This document shows positions 37,725 through 47,231 of a DNA stretch of 64,000 nt, in pieces. The DNA is taken from assembly GCF_002159765.1 (NCBI RefSeq), contig NZ_NFJH01000004.1, forward strand, positions 173,145 through 237,144. The letters run 5' to 3'. How positions within the stretch are numbered: the first letter of the stretch is position 1; each line of letters starts with the position of its first letter. A program made the position numbers and the translations under genes. The notes below the pieces were generated by a model. The model did no database searches. It saw only the letters and a list, made by a program, of their open reading frames with translations, and was not told where the DNA came from. Origin of the DNA: Collinsella sp. An268 (GTDB lineage Bacteria; Actinomycetota; Coriobacteriia; Coriobacteriales; Coriobacteriaceae).

Positions 37725-37800
37725 GAGGCTCTCCCCTCATCGAAGGGTTGTTGAGGCCCTTATACCCGCGCGGAGCCAGGCCCGGCAGATGAGACGGAGA

Positions 37801-38700
37801 TTACGGATTGAGGCGGGACTCGTAGGTAGAGAGAGCCTCGGCAGCAGCGTCTTCAGAAAGGTCCCCGATCGTGCGGTCCCCCACGTAGACCTCAAAAAGC
37901 GACCACGCCGTGTCGCCCTCCACACTTACGATGCCCGGGTCCGCCCCCATATCGAGCAGGTAGTCGATTGCTTCCTCCGTCTGAGCAAGGCGAGCAGCGT
38001 CGTCCCCCTTATACGCGTCCCAGTAGCCCTCAAAGGCGCCCGAGCACGCCCACATAAGAGGCGTCCAGCCCGTGGCGTCGTCACGCACGTTGATATCCGC
38101 ACCGCGCTCGACAAGGGCTTGCACCGACTCGAGCTCGGCATTGCCCTCCTCGCACACCCAAAGCAGCGGATACTGAGAGCGATAGGCATCTCCCGCGGCA
38201 TCGGTGCGGTCGAGCGGCGCGTTTACGTCTATCGATAGGCCGAGCTTATCGAGCATGTCAAGAAGCGGCCCCACGACGCGCGCCGCGCGGTACTCAAACG
38301 CGAGCGCAAGCAGGTTCTCGGGCGTGTCGCCCCTATCCTCATCAAAGCGGAAGGTGGTTGCCGAGAGGCAGCGCTTAAGCTCGTCGGGGTTGTCGTGGCG
38401 CACCGCGTCGCAGGCGTCTACGTAACTTGCCGTGGTGTAGTCCACCGCGGCAGGCACGATGACCTGCGTGAGCGAAAGCGCCAGCACCGGCACGCTGATG
38501 ACGTAGAGCACGATGGGGATGGCGATAAGCGGTCCGAGCTTCTTGCCGGCGGCGCGGCGTCGGGGCGTGCGCACGGCAAACACGATCGTGAGGACGACCG
38601 CCACGAGAAAGAGGCCGAGAGCGCCCAGAAAGATGGCGAGAAACGCCGCACCCACCGCAAACAGGGCGCTCAGCAAAACAAGAACCGAACATCCTCCCAT
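37801..38700 (-). CDS. Membrane protein with ankyrin repeats
   Basis: 299 residues. The first 85 residues hold two or three hydrophobic segments (LVLLSALFAVGAAFLAIFLG, FLVAVVLTIVFAV, GPLIAIPIVLYVISVPVLAL). The rest is soluble and contains ankyrin-like units (NAELESVQALVERGADINVR, GWTPLMWACSGAFEGY, EEAIDYLLDMGADPG). Orientation suggests a protein-binding domain anchored in the membrane. The start is ATG 38700, with GGAAGGG upstream. The role is unknown. Confidence 0.8.
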   Translation of the reverse strand: MGGCSVLVLLSALFAVGAAFLAIFLGALGLFLVAVVLTIVFAVRTPRRRAAGKKLGPLIAIPIVLYVISVPVLALSLTQVIVPAAVDYTTASYVDACDAVRHDNPDELKRCLSATTFRFDEDRGDTPENLLALAFEYRAARVVGPLLDMLDKLGLSIDVNAPLDRTDAAGDAYRSQYPLLWVCEEGNAELESVQALVERGADINVRDDATGWTPLMWACSGAFEGYWDAYKGDDAARLAQTEEAIDYLLDMGADPGIVSVEGDTAWSLFEVYVGDRTIGDLSEDAAAEALSTYESRLNP

Positions 38701-38718
38701 ACGGCACGTCCCTTCCCG

Positions 38719-39189
38719 TTAGCGGCTGCGCTCCTTGAGGGCGCGGGCGATCTCGCGGTCGACGTCGCGGCGCGCCATGTCCTCGCGCTTGTCGTAGAGC
38801 TTCTTGCCGCGGCCGAGACCCAGCGTGAGCTTCACGCGCCCGTTGGTATCGAAGTAGAGCTCGAGCGGGACGAGAGCGTAGCCGCGGTTGCGAAGCTTCG
38901 CGTCGAGGTAGTCGATCTCCTTGCGGTGCAGCAGCAGCTTGCGGCGCCGATCCGGGTCGCGGTTGAAGATAGACCCATGGCTGTACGGATGGATGTGCAC
39001 GCCCACGAGCCAGCACTCCCCCTGGCGGATGAGGGCGAACGTGTCGGTAATCTGGCACGCACGCTCGCGCAGGCTCTTGACCTCGGTGCCGGCAAGCTCG
39101 ATGCCGCACTCAAACGTCTCCTCGATGGTGTACTCGTGGCGCGCGGAGCGATTCTTGGCGATGGTCTTGCGCTCGCGGCGGCTAGGCAT
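38719..39189 (-). CDS. smpB: SsrA-binding protein SmpB
   Basis: 156 residues. ATG 39189 (MPSRRERKTIAKN) has GGAGGGG upstream and overlaps the TPR gene by 8 nt. The beta-barrel motifs YTIEETFECGIELAGTEVKSLR, ECWLVGVHIHPYSHG and RGKKLYDKREDMARRDVDREI are diagnostic. SmpB delivers tmRNA to stalled ribosomes. RNase R, which helps tmRNA processing and decay of non-stop mRNA, is encoded two genes upstream in the same run. Confidence 0.97.
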   Translation of the reverse strand: MPSRRERKTIAKNRSARHEYTIEETFECGIELAGTEVKSLRERACQITDTFALIRQGECWLVGVHIHPYSHGSIFNRDPDRRRKLLLHRKEIDYLDAKLRNRGYALVPLELYFDTNGRVKLTLGLGRGKKLYDKREDMARRDVDREIARALKERSR

Positions 39190-40117
39190 CCTGGTTCCCC
39201 TCCTCCGCAGCGCCATCGGTCGCGGAAACGCCGGCTGCGCCAGCAGGCGCGGCACCCTCGCGCTCCGCGCGGAGCTCGGCATCGGCCTCGCGCACAAGCT
39301 GGATGAGGGCCTTGGCAGCAGGTGCACCCACCAGGTCGCGCGCACGGATGGTGAAGCGCGTGGCCTCGTCGGTCTTGCCCTGGGCGGCCGCATCGGTCGC
39401 GCACATGATAAGGCAGACCGCCATCTCGGCGTTGGGCTCGGCGGAAACGCCCGCGCTCTCCAGGGCGCCCGCGGCCTCGGCATCGGTGAGCTCGGCAGCC
39501 TCGGGATGCTCTGCAGCCATGCGGTCCGCCGCCTGCGCAACAAGGGCGTCGTCCTCGGCCAGGCGACGCGCGGCGCGCACGCAGCCCTCGGCAGCGGCGG
39601 CGTTCTCCTCGTCCATAAAGAAGAGGGCGAGGTTCACGTAGGCGCGTGCAGCCGAGACCGGGTCGCTCGCCCGCTCGATAACCGAGTGCGAGAGCGACGC
39701 CCACTCCTGCGCATTGCCGAGCGTGCGGAAGACGCCGGCGAGGTTCAGCCGGTGCGCGCAGTTCATGGGGTCCCAGCGGACCGCCTGCATGAGGGAGTCG
39801 CGCGCAAGCGTGTACTCGTTCTGGCGGATATAGGCAAAGCCGAGGGCGGCGTAGAGACGGTCGAAGGGCAGCGGCGCCGGCACGAGGCGGCGCGGGTCGC
39901 GCTCGACGCGGCGGTACGCAAGCCACTCGAACTCATCGGCAAAGCTAAAGTACTGCACCTCGTCGGTGGTGACGCAGGCGCTCGCTATGTACTCCTCGGC
40001 GGCATCGCGCAGATCCTGCAGGTACGGCAGGGCGCGGTCGATGTCGCCCTGCGCGAGGAAGTTCTCGGCATGGGCGAGGTCGTCGAGCGTAAAGGGAAGG
40101 TCCCTCATCTGGTCCAT
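39182..40117 (-). CDS. Tetratricopeptide-repeat protein
   Basis: 311 residues. I choose ATG 40117 (MDQMRDLPFTL), with GGAGG 10 nt upstream; an ATG six codons earlier is possible. The region about residues 80-190 contains TPR-like helices (LYAALGFAYIRQNEYTLARD; NLAGVFRTLGNAQEWASL; AYVNLALFFMDEENAAAAEG). The last 30 residues are Ala-rich and disordered-looking. It sits between rnr and smpB, overlapping smpB, and may link with RNA quality control. No catalytic motif is visible. Confidence 0.82.
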   Translation of the reverse strand: MDQMRDLPFTLDDLAHAENFLAQGDIDRALPYLQDLRDAAEEYIASACVTTDEVQYFSFADEFEWLAYRRVERDPRRLVPAPLPFDRLYAALGFAYIRQNEYTLARDSLMQAVRWDPMNCAHRLNLAGVFRTLGNAQEWASLSHSVIERASDPVSAARAYVNLALFFMDEENAAAAEGCVRAARRLAEDDALVAQAADRMAAEHPEAAELTDAEAAGALESAGVSAEPNAEMAVCLIMCATDAAAQGKTDEATRFTIRARDLVGAPAAKALIQLVREADAELRAEREGAAPAGAAGVSATDGAAEEGNQDA

Positions 40118-40147
40118 GTTCGCATGTCCTCCCATTCGGTCAGGCCC

Positions 40148-42322
40148 CTAGTGTAGCGCACACACGACGTGCACGAGCTTGAGATCGAGGTGGCCGCGCA
40201 GCACGTTGGTGGAAGCGACCTCTACGATGACGCGGTCGCCCACGCGTACCACGCGACCCGTCGAGGCACCGGTGATGGAGAGGGTTCGCTCGTCAAAATC
40301 GAACCACTCGTCGCCCACGGCAGACAGTCGGACGAGGCCCTCTGCATGCGTGTCGTCGAGGCGCACAAAAAGGCCCATCTGGTCCATCCAGACGATGCGC
40401 CCCGCGGCGCGCTCGCCCACGCGCGAGGCGTAGTAGGTTGCCACCATGACCTTTTGCGAGGCGTGCGCGGCGGCGTCCGCCATGCGCTCGCGGTCGCTCG
40501 CGCCCCGGCATATTTGTGGCAGCACGCGTTCGAGCGCGTCGCGCCCGCTACCGGTAAGATGCGCGGCACGCGAGCGGGCCTCACGAGCGCCGAGCTGCTC
40601 CGCTGCCAGAACCTGCTTGAGGACCCGGTGGACGATGAGGTCCGGGTAGCGGCGAATGGGACTTGTGAAGTGGCAGTACGCAGGAGCACCGAGGGCATAG
40701 TGCCCCTCGTTAGCGGGCTTGTAGAGGGCGCGCTGCATGGCGCGGAGGAGAAGCGCGTTGGCAATCTCGCCCGCTCCGGTGCGCTCCGCATGCGCAAGCG
40801 CGGCCCGCATGGCCGCTTGGTCGCCTACCTCGATCCGGCGGGCACCGGCGCGGTCGATCACGCCCAGCTCGCTTAAGGTTTCCGCCGCGGCGTGGAGATG
40901 GTCGGGCGAAGGCGGCTCGTGCACGCGATAGGCGCACGGCGTATCCAGGACGGCCAGGCGCTCCGCCACGCACTCGTTGGCAAGCAGCATCGCCTCCTCG
41001 ATGAGCGAGGTCGCAGCGGTGCGCTCGCGCGAGACGAGCGCCTGCGGCACACCGCCCTCGCCCATGAGCGCATGCACCTCGACGGTGTCGAAGTCGATGG
41101 CGCCGCGCGCGAGGCGAATTGCTGTGCGCTTCTGGGCGAGCTCGTGCGCCAAGGCGAGAAACGCGGCAAGGTCCACGCCCTCGGCCGCAGCGCGGGTAAT
41201 CTGCTCCGACAGCGACAGGCCGCCGTGCGGGCACGGCGGCTCCGAGCGGTGTGCAGCGGCGCCTTGGCCCGCGGCAGCGTCTTGGCCCGTAGCGGCGCCC
41301 TGGCCCGCCTCGTCGTCCCGGCTCGCAGCGGCGCCCTCCAACAGCGCATCTGCCTGGTCGTAGGACAAACGGACGCGCGAGCGAATGACGCTCGGATACA
41401 TGCGCACGCGACGCGGACGCCCCGCGCGGTCGAGCTCCATATCCACCGTGAACGCTAAGCGGTCCTCGCCCGCCACAAGCGAGCAGAGCTCGTTCGAGAG
41501 GCGCTCGGGCAGCATCGGCAGCACGCGATCAGCAAGATAGACCGAGGTCCCGCGGCGGCGCGCCTCGAGGTCGATCGAACCGTCCCAGGCAACGTAGTGG
41601 GACACGTCGGCAATGTGCACTCCGAGGGCGTAGCCGCCGTCTGTCGTACGCGCGAGCGAGATGGCGTCGTCAAAGTCTCGCGCGTCGACCGGGTCGATGG
41701 TGAGGACAAAACGGTCGCGCAAATCGCGGCGCAGCGGATCTGCAAGCGCCGCCTCCACGTCGAGCGCAAGCCCCTCGGCCTCGCGCTCCGCAGCCTTGGG
41801 ATAGCCTTCCACAAGGTCGTAGCGCGCCATAATGCACTGAACGCCGAGGTCGGGAGCATCCGCGCCGCCGAGCCTCCGCTCGATGGTCACCACGCCGGAT
41901 TCGTAGCGCGTAGGGTAAGAGACAATGCGCGCGAGGACCACGTCGCCCTCCGCAACATGCGCATCTTGCGCGGAGAGGTCGCCGGGCAAGACGAAGAAGT
42001 CCGCATGCAGGCGCGTGTCGAGCGGGCGGATCGCCCCGAGCGGGCCAGCGGCGGCATAGGTGCCCACCACCGTCACGGCGGCGCGCTCGATCACACTCTC
42101 CACCACGGCACGACGCTCGCCGCGCTGGCCGCGGTGTAGGCTCACGGCAACCGTGTCGCCGCCCATCACCTCGCGCAGAGAGCGGCCAGCCAACCTGAAC
42201 GAACCCTCGGCCGTCTCCACCAGGGCACCGTGCTCGCGCAGGACCACGGTACCGGTAAGGCTCGGGCGACGAACGCTGCGCGCCGGCCCGCGATGAGATC
42301 TATGTCGACGTCGGCGCCCCAC
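40148..42322 (-). CDS. rnr: Ribonuclease R (RNB-domain 3'-5' exoribonuclease)
   Basis: 724 residues. The start is GTG 42322 (RBS AGGGGAGG). The first 20 residues are very basic. Cold-shock domains precede the RNB domain with catalytic aspartates in TIDPVDARDFDDAISLA; HIADVSHYV and FTSPIRRYPDLIVHR are family motifs, and an S1 domain ends the protein. An Ala/Gly/Gln insert at about 326-364 (two AAGQGAA-like units) is not usual. It degrades structured RNA and acts with SmpB/tmRNA. Confidence 0.95.
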   Translation of the reverse strand: MGRRRRHRSHRGPARSVRRPSLTGTVVLREHGALVETAEGSFRLAGRSLREVMGGDTVAVSLHRGQRGERRAVVESVIERAAVTVVGTYAAAGPLGAIRPLDTRLHADFFVLPGDLSAQDAHVAEGDVVLARIVSYPTRYESGVVTIERRLGGADAPDLGVQCIMARYDLVEGYPKAAEREAEGLALDVEAALADPLRRDLRDRFVLTIDPVDARDFDDAISLARTTDGGYALGVHIADVSHYVAWDGSIDLEARRRGTSVYLADRVLPMLPERLSNELCSLVAGEDRLAFTVDMELDRAGRPRRVRMYPSVIRSRVRLSYDQADALLEGAAASRDDEAGQGAATGQDAAAGQGAAAHRSEPPCPHGGLSLSEQITRAAAEGVDLAAFLALAHELAQKRTAIRLARGAIDFDTVEVHALMGEGGVPQALVSRERTAATSLIEEAMLLANECVAERLAVLDTPCAYRVHEPPSPDHLHAAAETLSELGVIDRAGARRIEVGDQAAMRAALAHAERTGAGEIANALLLRAMQRALYKPANEGHYALGAPAYCHFTSPIRRYPDLIVHRVLKQVLAAEQLGAREARSRAAHLTGSGRDALERVLPQICRGASDRERMADAAAHASQKVMVATYYASRVGERAAGRIVWMDQMGLFVRLDDTHAEGLVRLSAVGDEWFDFDERTLSITGASTGRVVRVGDRVIVEVASTNVLRGHLDLKLVHVVCALH

Positions 42323-42385
42323 GGCGCACCTCCCCTCCGACGGGTCTTATGGGGTAAAGGCAGCAAACAACACGCTGGCAAGGAT

Positions 42386-42414
42386 GCACATTTTGACCCC
42401 GTCCCCAAATGTGC
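42386..42414. repeat. Dispersed 20-bp sequence, copy 2, with inverted-repeat ends
   Basis: The same 20 bp as at 5084-5103 is at 42395-42414. Here GCACATTT at 42386-42393 pairs with AAATGTGC at its end. Confidence 0.65.
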
Positions 42415-42452
42415 CTCAAACGGCCGCCCGAGCGGCCGTCGTCCTGCTCAAC

Positions 42453-42481
42453 GCAAAGGGGCCGAGGGCGAAACGGCCCCC
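42453..42481 (-). terminator. Intrinsic terminator of ftsX
   Basis: GGGGCCG (42458-42464) pairs with CGGCCCC (42474-42480). The minus strand continues with TTTGCGTTG. Confidence 0.65.
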
Positions 42482-42521
42482 GACCCCGCAAGCGATCTAT
42501 AAACCCGTCTGAGTGCTGCGG

Positions 42522-43472
42522 CTATACCTTGAGGTAGCGACGCATCGCGATGGCCGAGCCAAAGAGGCCGATCACCACGCCCACGAGCGCGAGCGCACCG
42601 TAGGTGGCGAGGTACACATCGAGCGGGATGGTGATGTTGAAGAGCGAGCCGAGCGCGGCCTGGGCTGTCGGCACCAGGATGTTGCGCATGAGCTCGAGCG
42701 CGCCCACCGCGAGGATCGCGCCCAGAATCGCCTGGATAACGCCCTCGGTCACAAACGGCCCGCGGATGAAGCCGTTGGAGGCGCCCACCAGGCGCATGAT
42801 GGCAATCTCGCGACGGCGCGCCGTGATGGACAGACGAATGGTGTTGTTGATGAAGATGAACGCGATGAAGGTGAGGAGCGCCACGAGCACCACGGCAGCG
42901 ATGCGGATGTAGCCCGTCACCTCAAAGAGGACGGAGACCTCCTCCTGGCCCCAGCGCACGCCGGCGTTGACATCGGCGTCGACATCGTCCACCTCGGGGT
43001 CGTCATCGTCGACAATCTGACGGAAGAGCGGGTCCTCCTTGATGCGGTTGGCGGTGTCCTCCACCTGCGAAGAATCCTCCATCTGGATGACAAAGGAGCG
43101 CGGCAGCGGGTTCTCACCGTCGAGCGCGCTGATGGTGGCCTCCGCATGGTCGGACATGGTCGCACGGTAATCGGCGAGCGCGTCCTCCTTGGTCTTGAAC
43201 TCGATGCTGGCGACGTTGTCCCAGGTCTCGAGCTCGTCGCGGAACGCCTGGACATCCTCATCGGACGCATCGTCCGAGATGAACGCCGTGATGGTGACCG
43301 TCTGCTCAACATCGCCGATGATCGAGGTGATCATGGCCGAACCGATGATGAAGAGACCGATGATGAAGAGCGAAAGGAAGATGGTAAAGACCGCGCCCAG
43401 CGAGGACGTCCAGTTACGGAAGAAGTGGCTTCCCGCCTCCTTTAGCGAATACCCAAGATTGCTAGGCGCCAT
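42522..43472 (-). CDS. ftsX: Cell-division ABC transporter permease FtsX
   Basis: 316 residues. ATG 43472 (MAPSNLGYSLKEAGSHFFRNW) overlaps the ftsE end by 11 nt. Four membrane segments, with an extracellular loop of about 130 residues between the first two (EQTVTITAFISDDASDEDVQAF ...). IRLSITARRREIAIMRLVGASNGFIRGPF is the FtsX motif after segment two. With FtsE it regulates peptidoglycan hydrolases at the septum. The order ftsE-ftsX is conserved across bacteria. Confidence 0.96.
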   Translation of the reverse strand: MAPSNLGYSLKEAGSHFFRNWTSSLGAVFTIFLSLFIIGLFIIGSAMITSIIGDVEQTVTITAFISDDASDEDVQAFRDELETWDNVASIEFKTKEDALADYRATMSDHAEATISALDGENPLPRSFVIQMEDSSQVEDTANRIKEDPLFRQIVDDDDPEVDDVDADVNAGVRWGQEEVSVLFEVTGYIRIAAVVLVALLTFIAFIFINNTIRLSITARRREIAIMRLVGASNGFIRGPFVTEGVIQAILGAILAVGALELMRNILVPTAQAALGSLFNITIPLDVYLATYGALALVGVVIGLFGSAIAMRRYLKV

Positions 43473-44598
43473 AGTTGCCGTAGCCTCCCCTCTCCTGGTC
43501 GCGGACCACATGGCCCGCCTCGAGCGAAATGACGCGGCGGCGCATGGAGTCGACCATCTCGCGGTCGTGCGTCGCCACGATGACCGTGGTGCCCGTGCGG
43601 TTGATGCGCTCGAGCAGCTTCATGATGCCGAGCGAGATCGCCGGGTCGAGGTTGCCCGTGGGCTCGTCGCAGATGAGCAGCGGCGGGCGGTTGACCATGG
43701 CGCGGGCGACGGACACGCGCTGCTGCTCGCCGCCGGAGAGCTGGTCGGGCATGGAATCCATCTGATCGCCGAGGCCCACGAGGCGCAGCACCTCGGGCAC
43801 CTGCGTGCGGATGACGCCGCGCGGCTTGCCGATGCACTGCAGCACGAAGGCGACGTTCTCGTACACCGTCTTGCCGGGCAGCAGCTTGAAGTCCTGGAAC
43901 ACCGTGCCGATCTGGCGACGGAAGAACGGGACCTTGCGGTTCTTGAGCTTCATGAGGTCCTGGCCCGCCACGAGCACGCGGCCGGAGGTGGGCTTGACGT
44001 CGCGCGTCATGGTGCGCAGAAGCGTCGTCTTGCCGGAGCCGGAGTGGCCGACGAGGAAGACGAACTCACCGGGATAGATCTCGATGTTGACGTCATCGAG
44101 CGCGGGCTTGTTGGGCTGCGCCGGATAGACCTTGGTGACGTGCTCGAAGAGGATGACGGGCTCGACACCGGCCTCGCGCGCCTGCTTGCGCGGCGACTCG
44201 ACCGGGGCGAAGACCGTGGTGAAGCCCGGGTCGGCGAGGGCCGCGTTGAGGTCGGCGATCTCCTCCGCCTGGTCGGGCGTCACCTCGGACTCGGGCTCCG
44301 CCGAGACCTCGGGGACGGCGGGCACCTCGGGCACGTTCAGCGCCGCGGGAACCGTCGTGACGCCGGCGCTCGCGAGGAAGGCGCCGGTATCGCCCGGATC
44401 GAGCGAAGACGCCGCGGGCGCTGCCGGGGCCGGCGCGGGCGTCGCCGCGTCAAACAGCGACCCGTCGGCATCCGCCGGCGCTGCGGGCGCCGGAGCGGCA
44501 TCGGGTGAAAGGGCGAAATGCGAAGCTGCGACGGGTTCCGCTGACGGCGTTACGAACTCGTCCTGCCCGTCTTCTGGTTTGCGGAAGTGGTTGGCCAC
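43462..44598 (-). CDS. ftsE: Cell-division ATP-binding protein FtsE with long N-terminal extension
   Basis: 378 residues. The start is GTG 44598 with AAGGAG 5 nt upstream. The ABC domain covers about residues 148-378: VILFEHVTKVYPAQPNKPAL, Walker A GHSGSGKT (184-191), signature LSGGEQQRVSVARAMVNRPP, Walker B LLICDEPTGNLDP. The first about 147 residues are an Ala/Pro/Glu-rich, disordered extension absent from most FtsE (usually near 225 residues). The domain itself is canonical. Confidence 0.93.
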   Translation of the reverse strand: MANHFRKPEDGQDEFVTPSAEPVAASHFALSPDAAPAPAAPADADGSLFDAATPAPAPAAPAASSLDPGDTGAFLASAGVTTVPAALNVPEVPAVPEVSAEPESEVTPDQAEEIADLNAALADPGFTTVFAPVESPRKQAREAGVEPVILFEHVTKVYPAQPNKPALDDVNIEIYPGEFVFLVGHSGSGKTTLLRTMTRDVKPTSGRVLVAGQDLMKLKNRKVPFFRRQIGTVFQDFKLLPGKTVYENVAFVLQCIGKPRGVIRTQVPEVLRLVGLGDQMDSMPDQLSGGEQQRVSVARAMVNRPPLLICDEPTGNLDPAISLGIMKLLERINRTGTTVIVATHDREMVDSMRRRVISLEAGHVVRDQERGGYGNYGA

Positions 44599-44706
44599 AA
44601 GCGCTCCTTCAAATCGTACGTTTAAACTACAGTCGGATTGTATTTTACCAGCGTCGGCGGCCCTGCACACAAGCGGCACAGACTGACACCTCGCCGCGGT
44701 ATGCAA

Positions 44707-44738
44707 GCGCCCGCGCAGCACGGCGGCTGCGCGGGCGC
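44707..44738 (-). terminator. Hairpin downstream of the transketolase genes
   Basis: GCGCCCGCGCAGC / GCTGCGCGGGCGC, a 13-bp perfect stem with a 6-nt loop about 20 bp after the transketolase stop. There is no long T-run after it. Confidence 0.5.
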
Positions 44739-44760
44739 GCGATGATTCTCTGCAGCCCGG

Positions 44761-45687
44761 TTACTTGGTGAGGACCTCGCGCACGCGCCGCGCGATAGCC
44801 GGCGCGTCGAGCCCGTAGTACGCGAGGAGCTCGGCGGCGGTTCCCGACTGGCCAAAGCCGGTCATGCCCATGCGCGTCACGGGCATCGGGCACCTCTCGC
44901 CGAGGAGCTCGGCCACGGCGGAGCCCATGCCGCCATAGACGCTGTGCTCCTCTACCGTGAGAACGCGCCCGCACTTTGAGGCGGAGGCGACGATGGCCTC
45001 CTCGTCGAGCGGCTTTACGCTCATGACGTCGACGACCTCGGCGTCGATACCCTCTCGGGCGAGCTCCTCGGCCGCCTTCAGGGCATGCGCCACCTCGACG
45101 CCGCACGCCATGATCGCGATGTCGGCGCCCTCGCGCACCACGTTGGCGAAGGCGACGTCGCAGGTGAAGCCGTCATCGTAGATCTCGGGCAGGGGCTCGC
45201 GGCCCAAGCGCACGTAGAAGGGCCCCGGCGTCGTGGCGGCCAGACGGATCGCGGCGCAGGCGCTCGCGTAGTCCGCCGGCACGAGCACGCGCATGCCGGG
45301 GAGCACGCGCATGAGCGCGATGTCCTCGAGCGCCTGATGGGTGGCGCCGTCGGGGCCAACGGTGATGCCGGCGTGCGTGGGGCAGATCTTGACGTCGAGG
45401 CCCGAGTCGCAGACGGTGTTGCGAATCTGCTCCCAGCAGCGCCCCGTACCAAAGACAGCAAATGAGCCGGTAAAGACCGTGCGGCCGGTGAGCGCGAGGC
45501 CGGACGCCACTCCGATCATGTTCTGCTCGGCGATGCCCACATCAACGAGTCGATCGGGATACGCCTTGCCAAAAGCGCCGGTGGTGGTGGAGCCGCAGAG
45601 GTCCGCGTCCACTGCCATGATGTCCTGACCCTCGTCAACGAGCTTGATAAGCGTCTCGCCAAAAGCGGCGCGGGTTGCCTTAGCCAT
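44761..45687 (-). CDS. Transketolase, C-terminal subunit
   Basis: 308 residues. It carries the pyrimidine-binding half: LVDVGIAEQNMIGVASGLALTG with the catalytic Glu, THAGITVGPDGATHQALEDIA, and the C-terminal region (ADIAIMACGVEVAHAL). With the neighbouring N-terminal gene it makes a complete enzyme that moves two-carbon ketol units in the pentose phosphate pathway using TPP. It starts 3 nt after the upstream stop, so it is cotranslated. Split transketolase is common in anaerobes. Confidence 0.95.
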   Translation of the reverse strand: MAKATRAAFGETLIKLVDEGQDIMAVDADLCGSTTTGAFGKAYPDRLVDVGIAEQNMIGVASGLALTGRTVFTGSFAVFGTGRCWEQIRNTVCDSGLDVKICPTHAGITVGPDGATHQALEDIALMRVLPGMRVLVPADYASACAAIRLAATTPGPFYVRLGREPLPEIYDDGFTCDVAFANVVREGADIAIMACGVEVAHALKAAEELAREGIDAEVVDVMSVKPLDEEAIVASASKCGRVLTVEEHSVYGGMGSAVAELLGERCPMPVTRMGMTGFGQSGTAAELLAYYGLDAPAIARRVREVLTK

Positions 45688-45690
45688 GTC

Positions 45691-46590
45691 TTAGGCCTCC
45701 TTCTGCGCTGCGAGGAGCGCCTCGTACGCGGCATCGATCTCGGCGAGGGCGACCTCGGTCTGCTCGGGCGAGGGTGCGTTGCCGTGCCAGCTCACCTGGT
45801 CCTCCATGAACGAAACGCCCTTGCCCTTGATGGTCTTGGCGACAATGACAGCTGGCTTGCCCTCGCAGGCAACCGCGGCCTCGAACGCGGCGCGCACGCT
45901 CGTGATATCGTGCCCGTCGGCCTCAAACGTCTCCCAGCCGAAGGTGCGGAACTTGTCCGCCACGGGCTCGATGTTGTTGACGTCGGTCACATGGCCGTCG
46001 ATCTGCAGATTGTTGAGGTCGACGATGGCGACGAGGTTGTCGAGCGCCTGGTTGCCGGCAAACATAGCGGCCTCCCAGTTCTCGCCCTCTTGCATCTCAC
46101 CGTCGCCGAGGAGCACGAAGACGCGGCGGGGATCCTCGCCGTCGCGCTCGGCGTCGAGGCGAAGGCCGAGCGCCATGCCGGCGCCCACCGAGAGCCCCTG
46201 GCCGAGCGAGCCCGTGCAGACCTCCACGCCCGGGCAGGCGTGGCGGTCGGGGTGGCCCTGCAGGCGGCTGCCCACCTGGCGGAGCGTGAGGATCTCATCG
46301 TGGGGGATGTAGCCGAGCTGCACCAAAAGCGCGTAGAGCGCGGGCGCCGCATGGCCCTTGGAGAGCACGAAGCGGTCGCGCTCGAGGTTCTCGGGATCGG
46401 CGGGGTCGGCGGCAAACAGCCCCGAATAGAAGAGCGTCGCCATGATATCGGTCGCCGAGAGCGAACCGCCGGGGTGACCGGAGCCCGCAGCCCCCAGCAT
46501 CTCGATGATGTCGTGCCGCATGCGGTTGGCGATGAGCGCGATCTCCGCGTCGCTCCGCGCGCTGGCCTGTCTCAGTGCATCTGTTGCCAT
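45691..46590 (-). CDS. Transketolase, N-terminal subunit
   Basis: 299 residues. ATG 46590 (MATDALRQASARS) has GAGAGGG 6 nt upstream; ATG 46596 would leave no spacing. It carries the TPP diphosphate-binding half: GSGHPGGSLSATDIMATLF, SLGQGLSVGAGMALG and LLGDGEMQEGENWEA (GDG motif), and DLNNLQIDG. It works with the C-terminal subunit encoded next. Likely a two-gene operon; a GC-rich hairpin follows at 44707. Confidence 0.95.
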   Translation of the reverse strand: MATDALRQASARSDAEIALIANRMRHDIIEMLGAAGSGHPGGSLSATDIMATLFYSGLFAADPADPENLERDRFVLSKGHAAPALYALLVQLGYIPHDEILTLRQVGSRLQGHPDRHACPGVEVCTGSLGQGLSVGAGMALGLRLDAERDGEDPRRVFVLLGDGEMQEGENWEAAMFAGNQALDNLVAIVDLNNLQIDGHVTDVNNIEPVADKFRTFGWETFEADGHDITSVRAAFEAAVACEGKPAVIVAKTIKGKGVSFMEDQVSWHGNAPSPEQTEVALAEIDAAYEALLAAQKEA

Positions 46591-46885
46591 GAACATCCCT
46601 CTCTGGGTTAGGTCTGGGGCAAAGCCAACTCATCATAGCAGCTCAGACGCCATGTTTAGTAAACACATCCCATATCGCCCAACTTTTAATGGTCGCAGTG
46701 CGCGATATAACGTTTCATCATGCGTGGTGCGCGAGGGGCGTGTGCGGCGCGTTCACAGAACCGTCACGGCAACCGTTTACCGGTGACCCCCCGCACTCGC
46801 CGAATTATCCGATGGATCGTTGCATGGCTTCTATCGCGCTGGGTAGGAGCCGGATAAGGTTACGTTGCGACTGTTGGGAGGCACC

Positions 46886-47062
46886 ATGGAGGTCATGTAC
46901 CCTAGTTCTGCAGAGATCGTTGCAATCGTTTACAACCTTATTCTTTTCAGAGCAATTCCGGCAATCGTCTTCCTCGCCGCGCTTTACTTCGTCATCCGTA
47001 AAGCGGTGCGTGACGCCTTCAAGGATGTGAAACGTCAGCCACCTCATGACCCTCAAAACTAG
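46886..47062 (+). CDS. 58-residue single-TM protein, family A member 1
   Basis: ATG 46886 has GGGAGG 4 nt upstream. One membrane segment (NLILFRAIPAIVFLAALYFVI) is followed by a basic tail RKAVRDAFKDVKRQ. The tail and segment match the 46-residue protein at 49135 (RIVFALVFLVITYLVVRKAVRDELKK), so the two are paralogs. No function is recognised. Both are in the accessory region next to beta-propeller genes. Confidence 0.7.
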   Translation: MEVMYPSSAEIVAIVYNLILFRAIPAIVFLAALYFVIRKAVRDAFKDVKRQPPHDPQN

Positions 47063-47231
47063 CCGTTACGCTCTCAGCGCCAATCTACCACTCAACACGA
47101 ACACCTAACCGCAACGGGGGCGCTCCTGCGGCTCGGCGTCTCGCGATTAGTTTTTGTCTACGCAATCCGAGTATCTAGCCTTTGGGAATAACCATAAGTG
47201 GGCCATCATACTGGAAGAATAGAGGCTTGCC

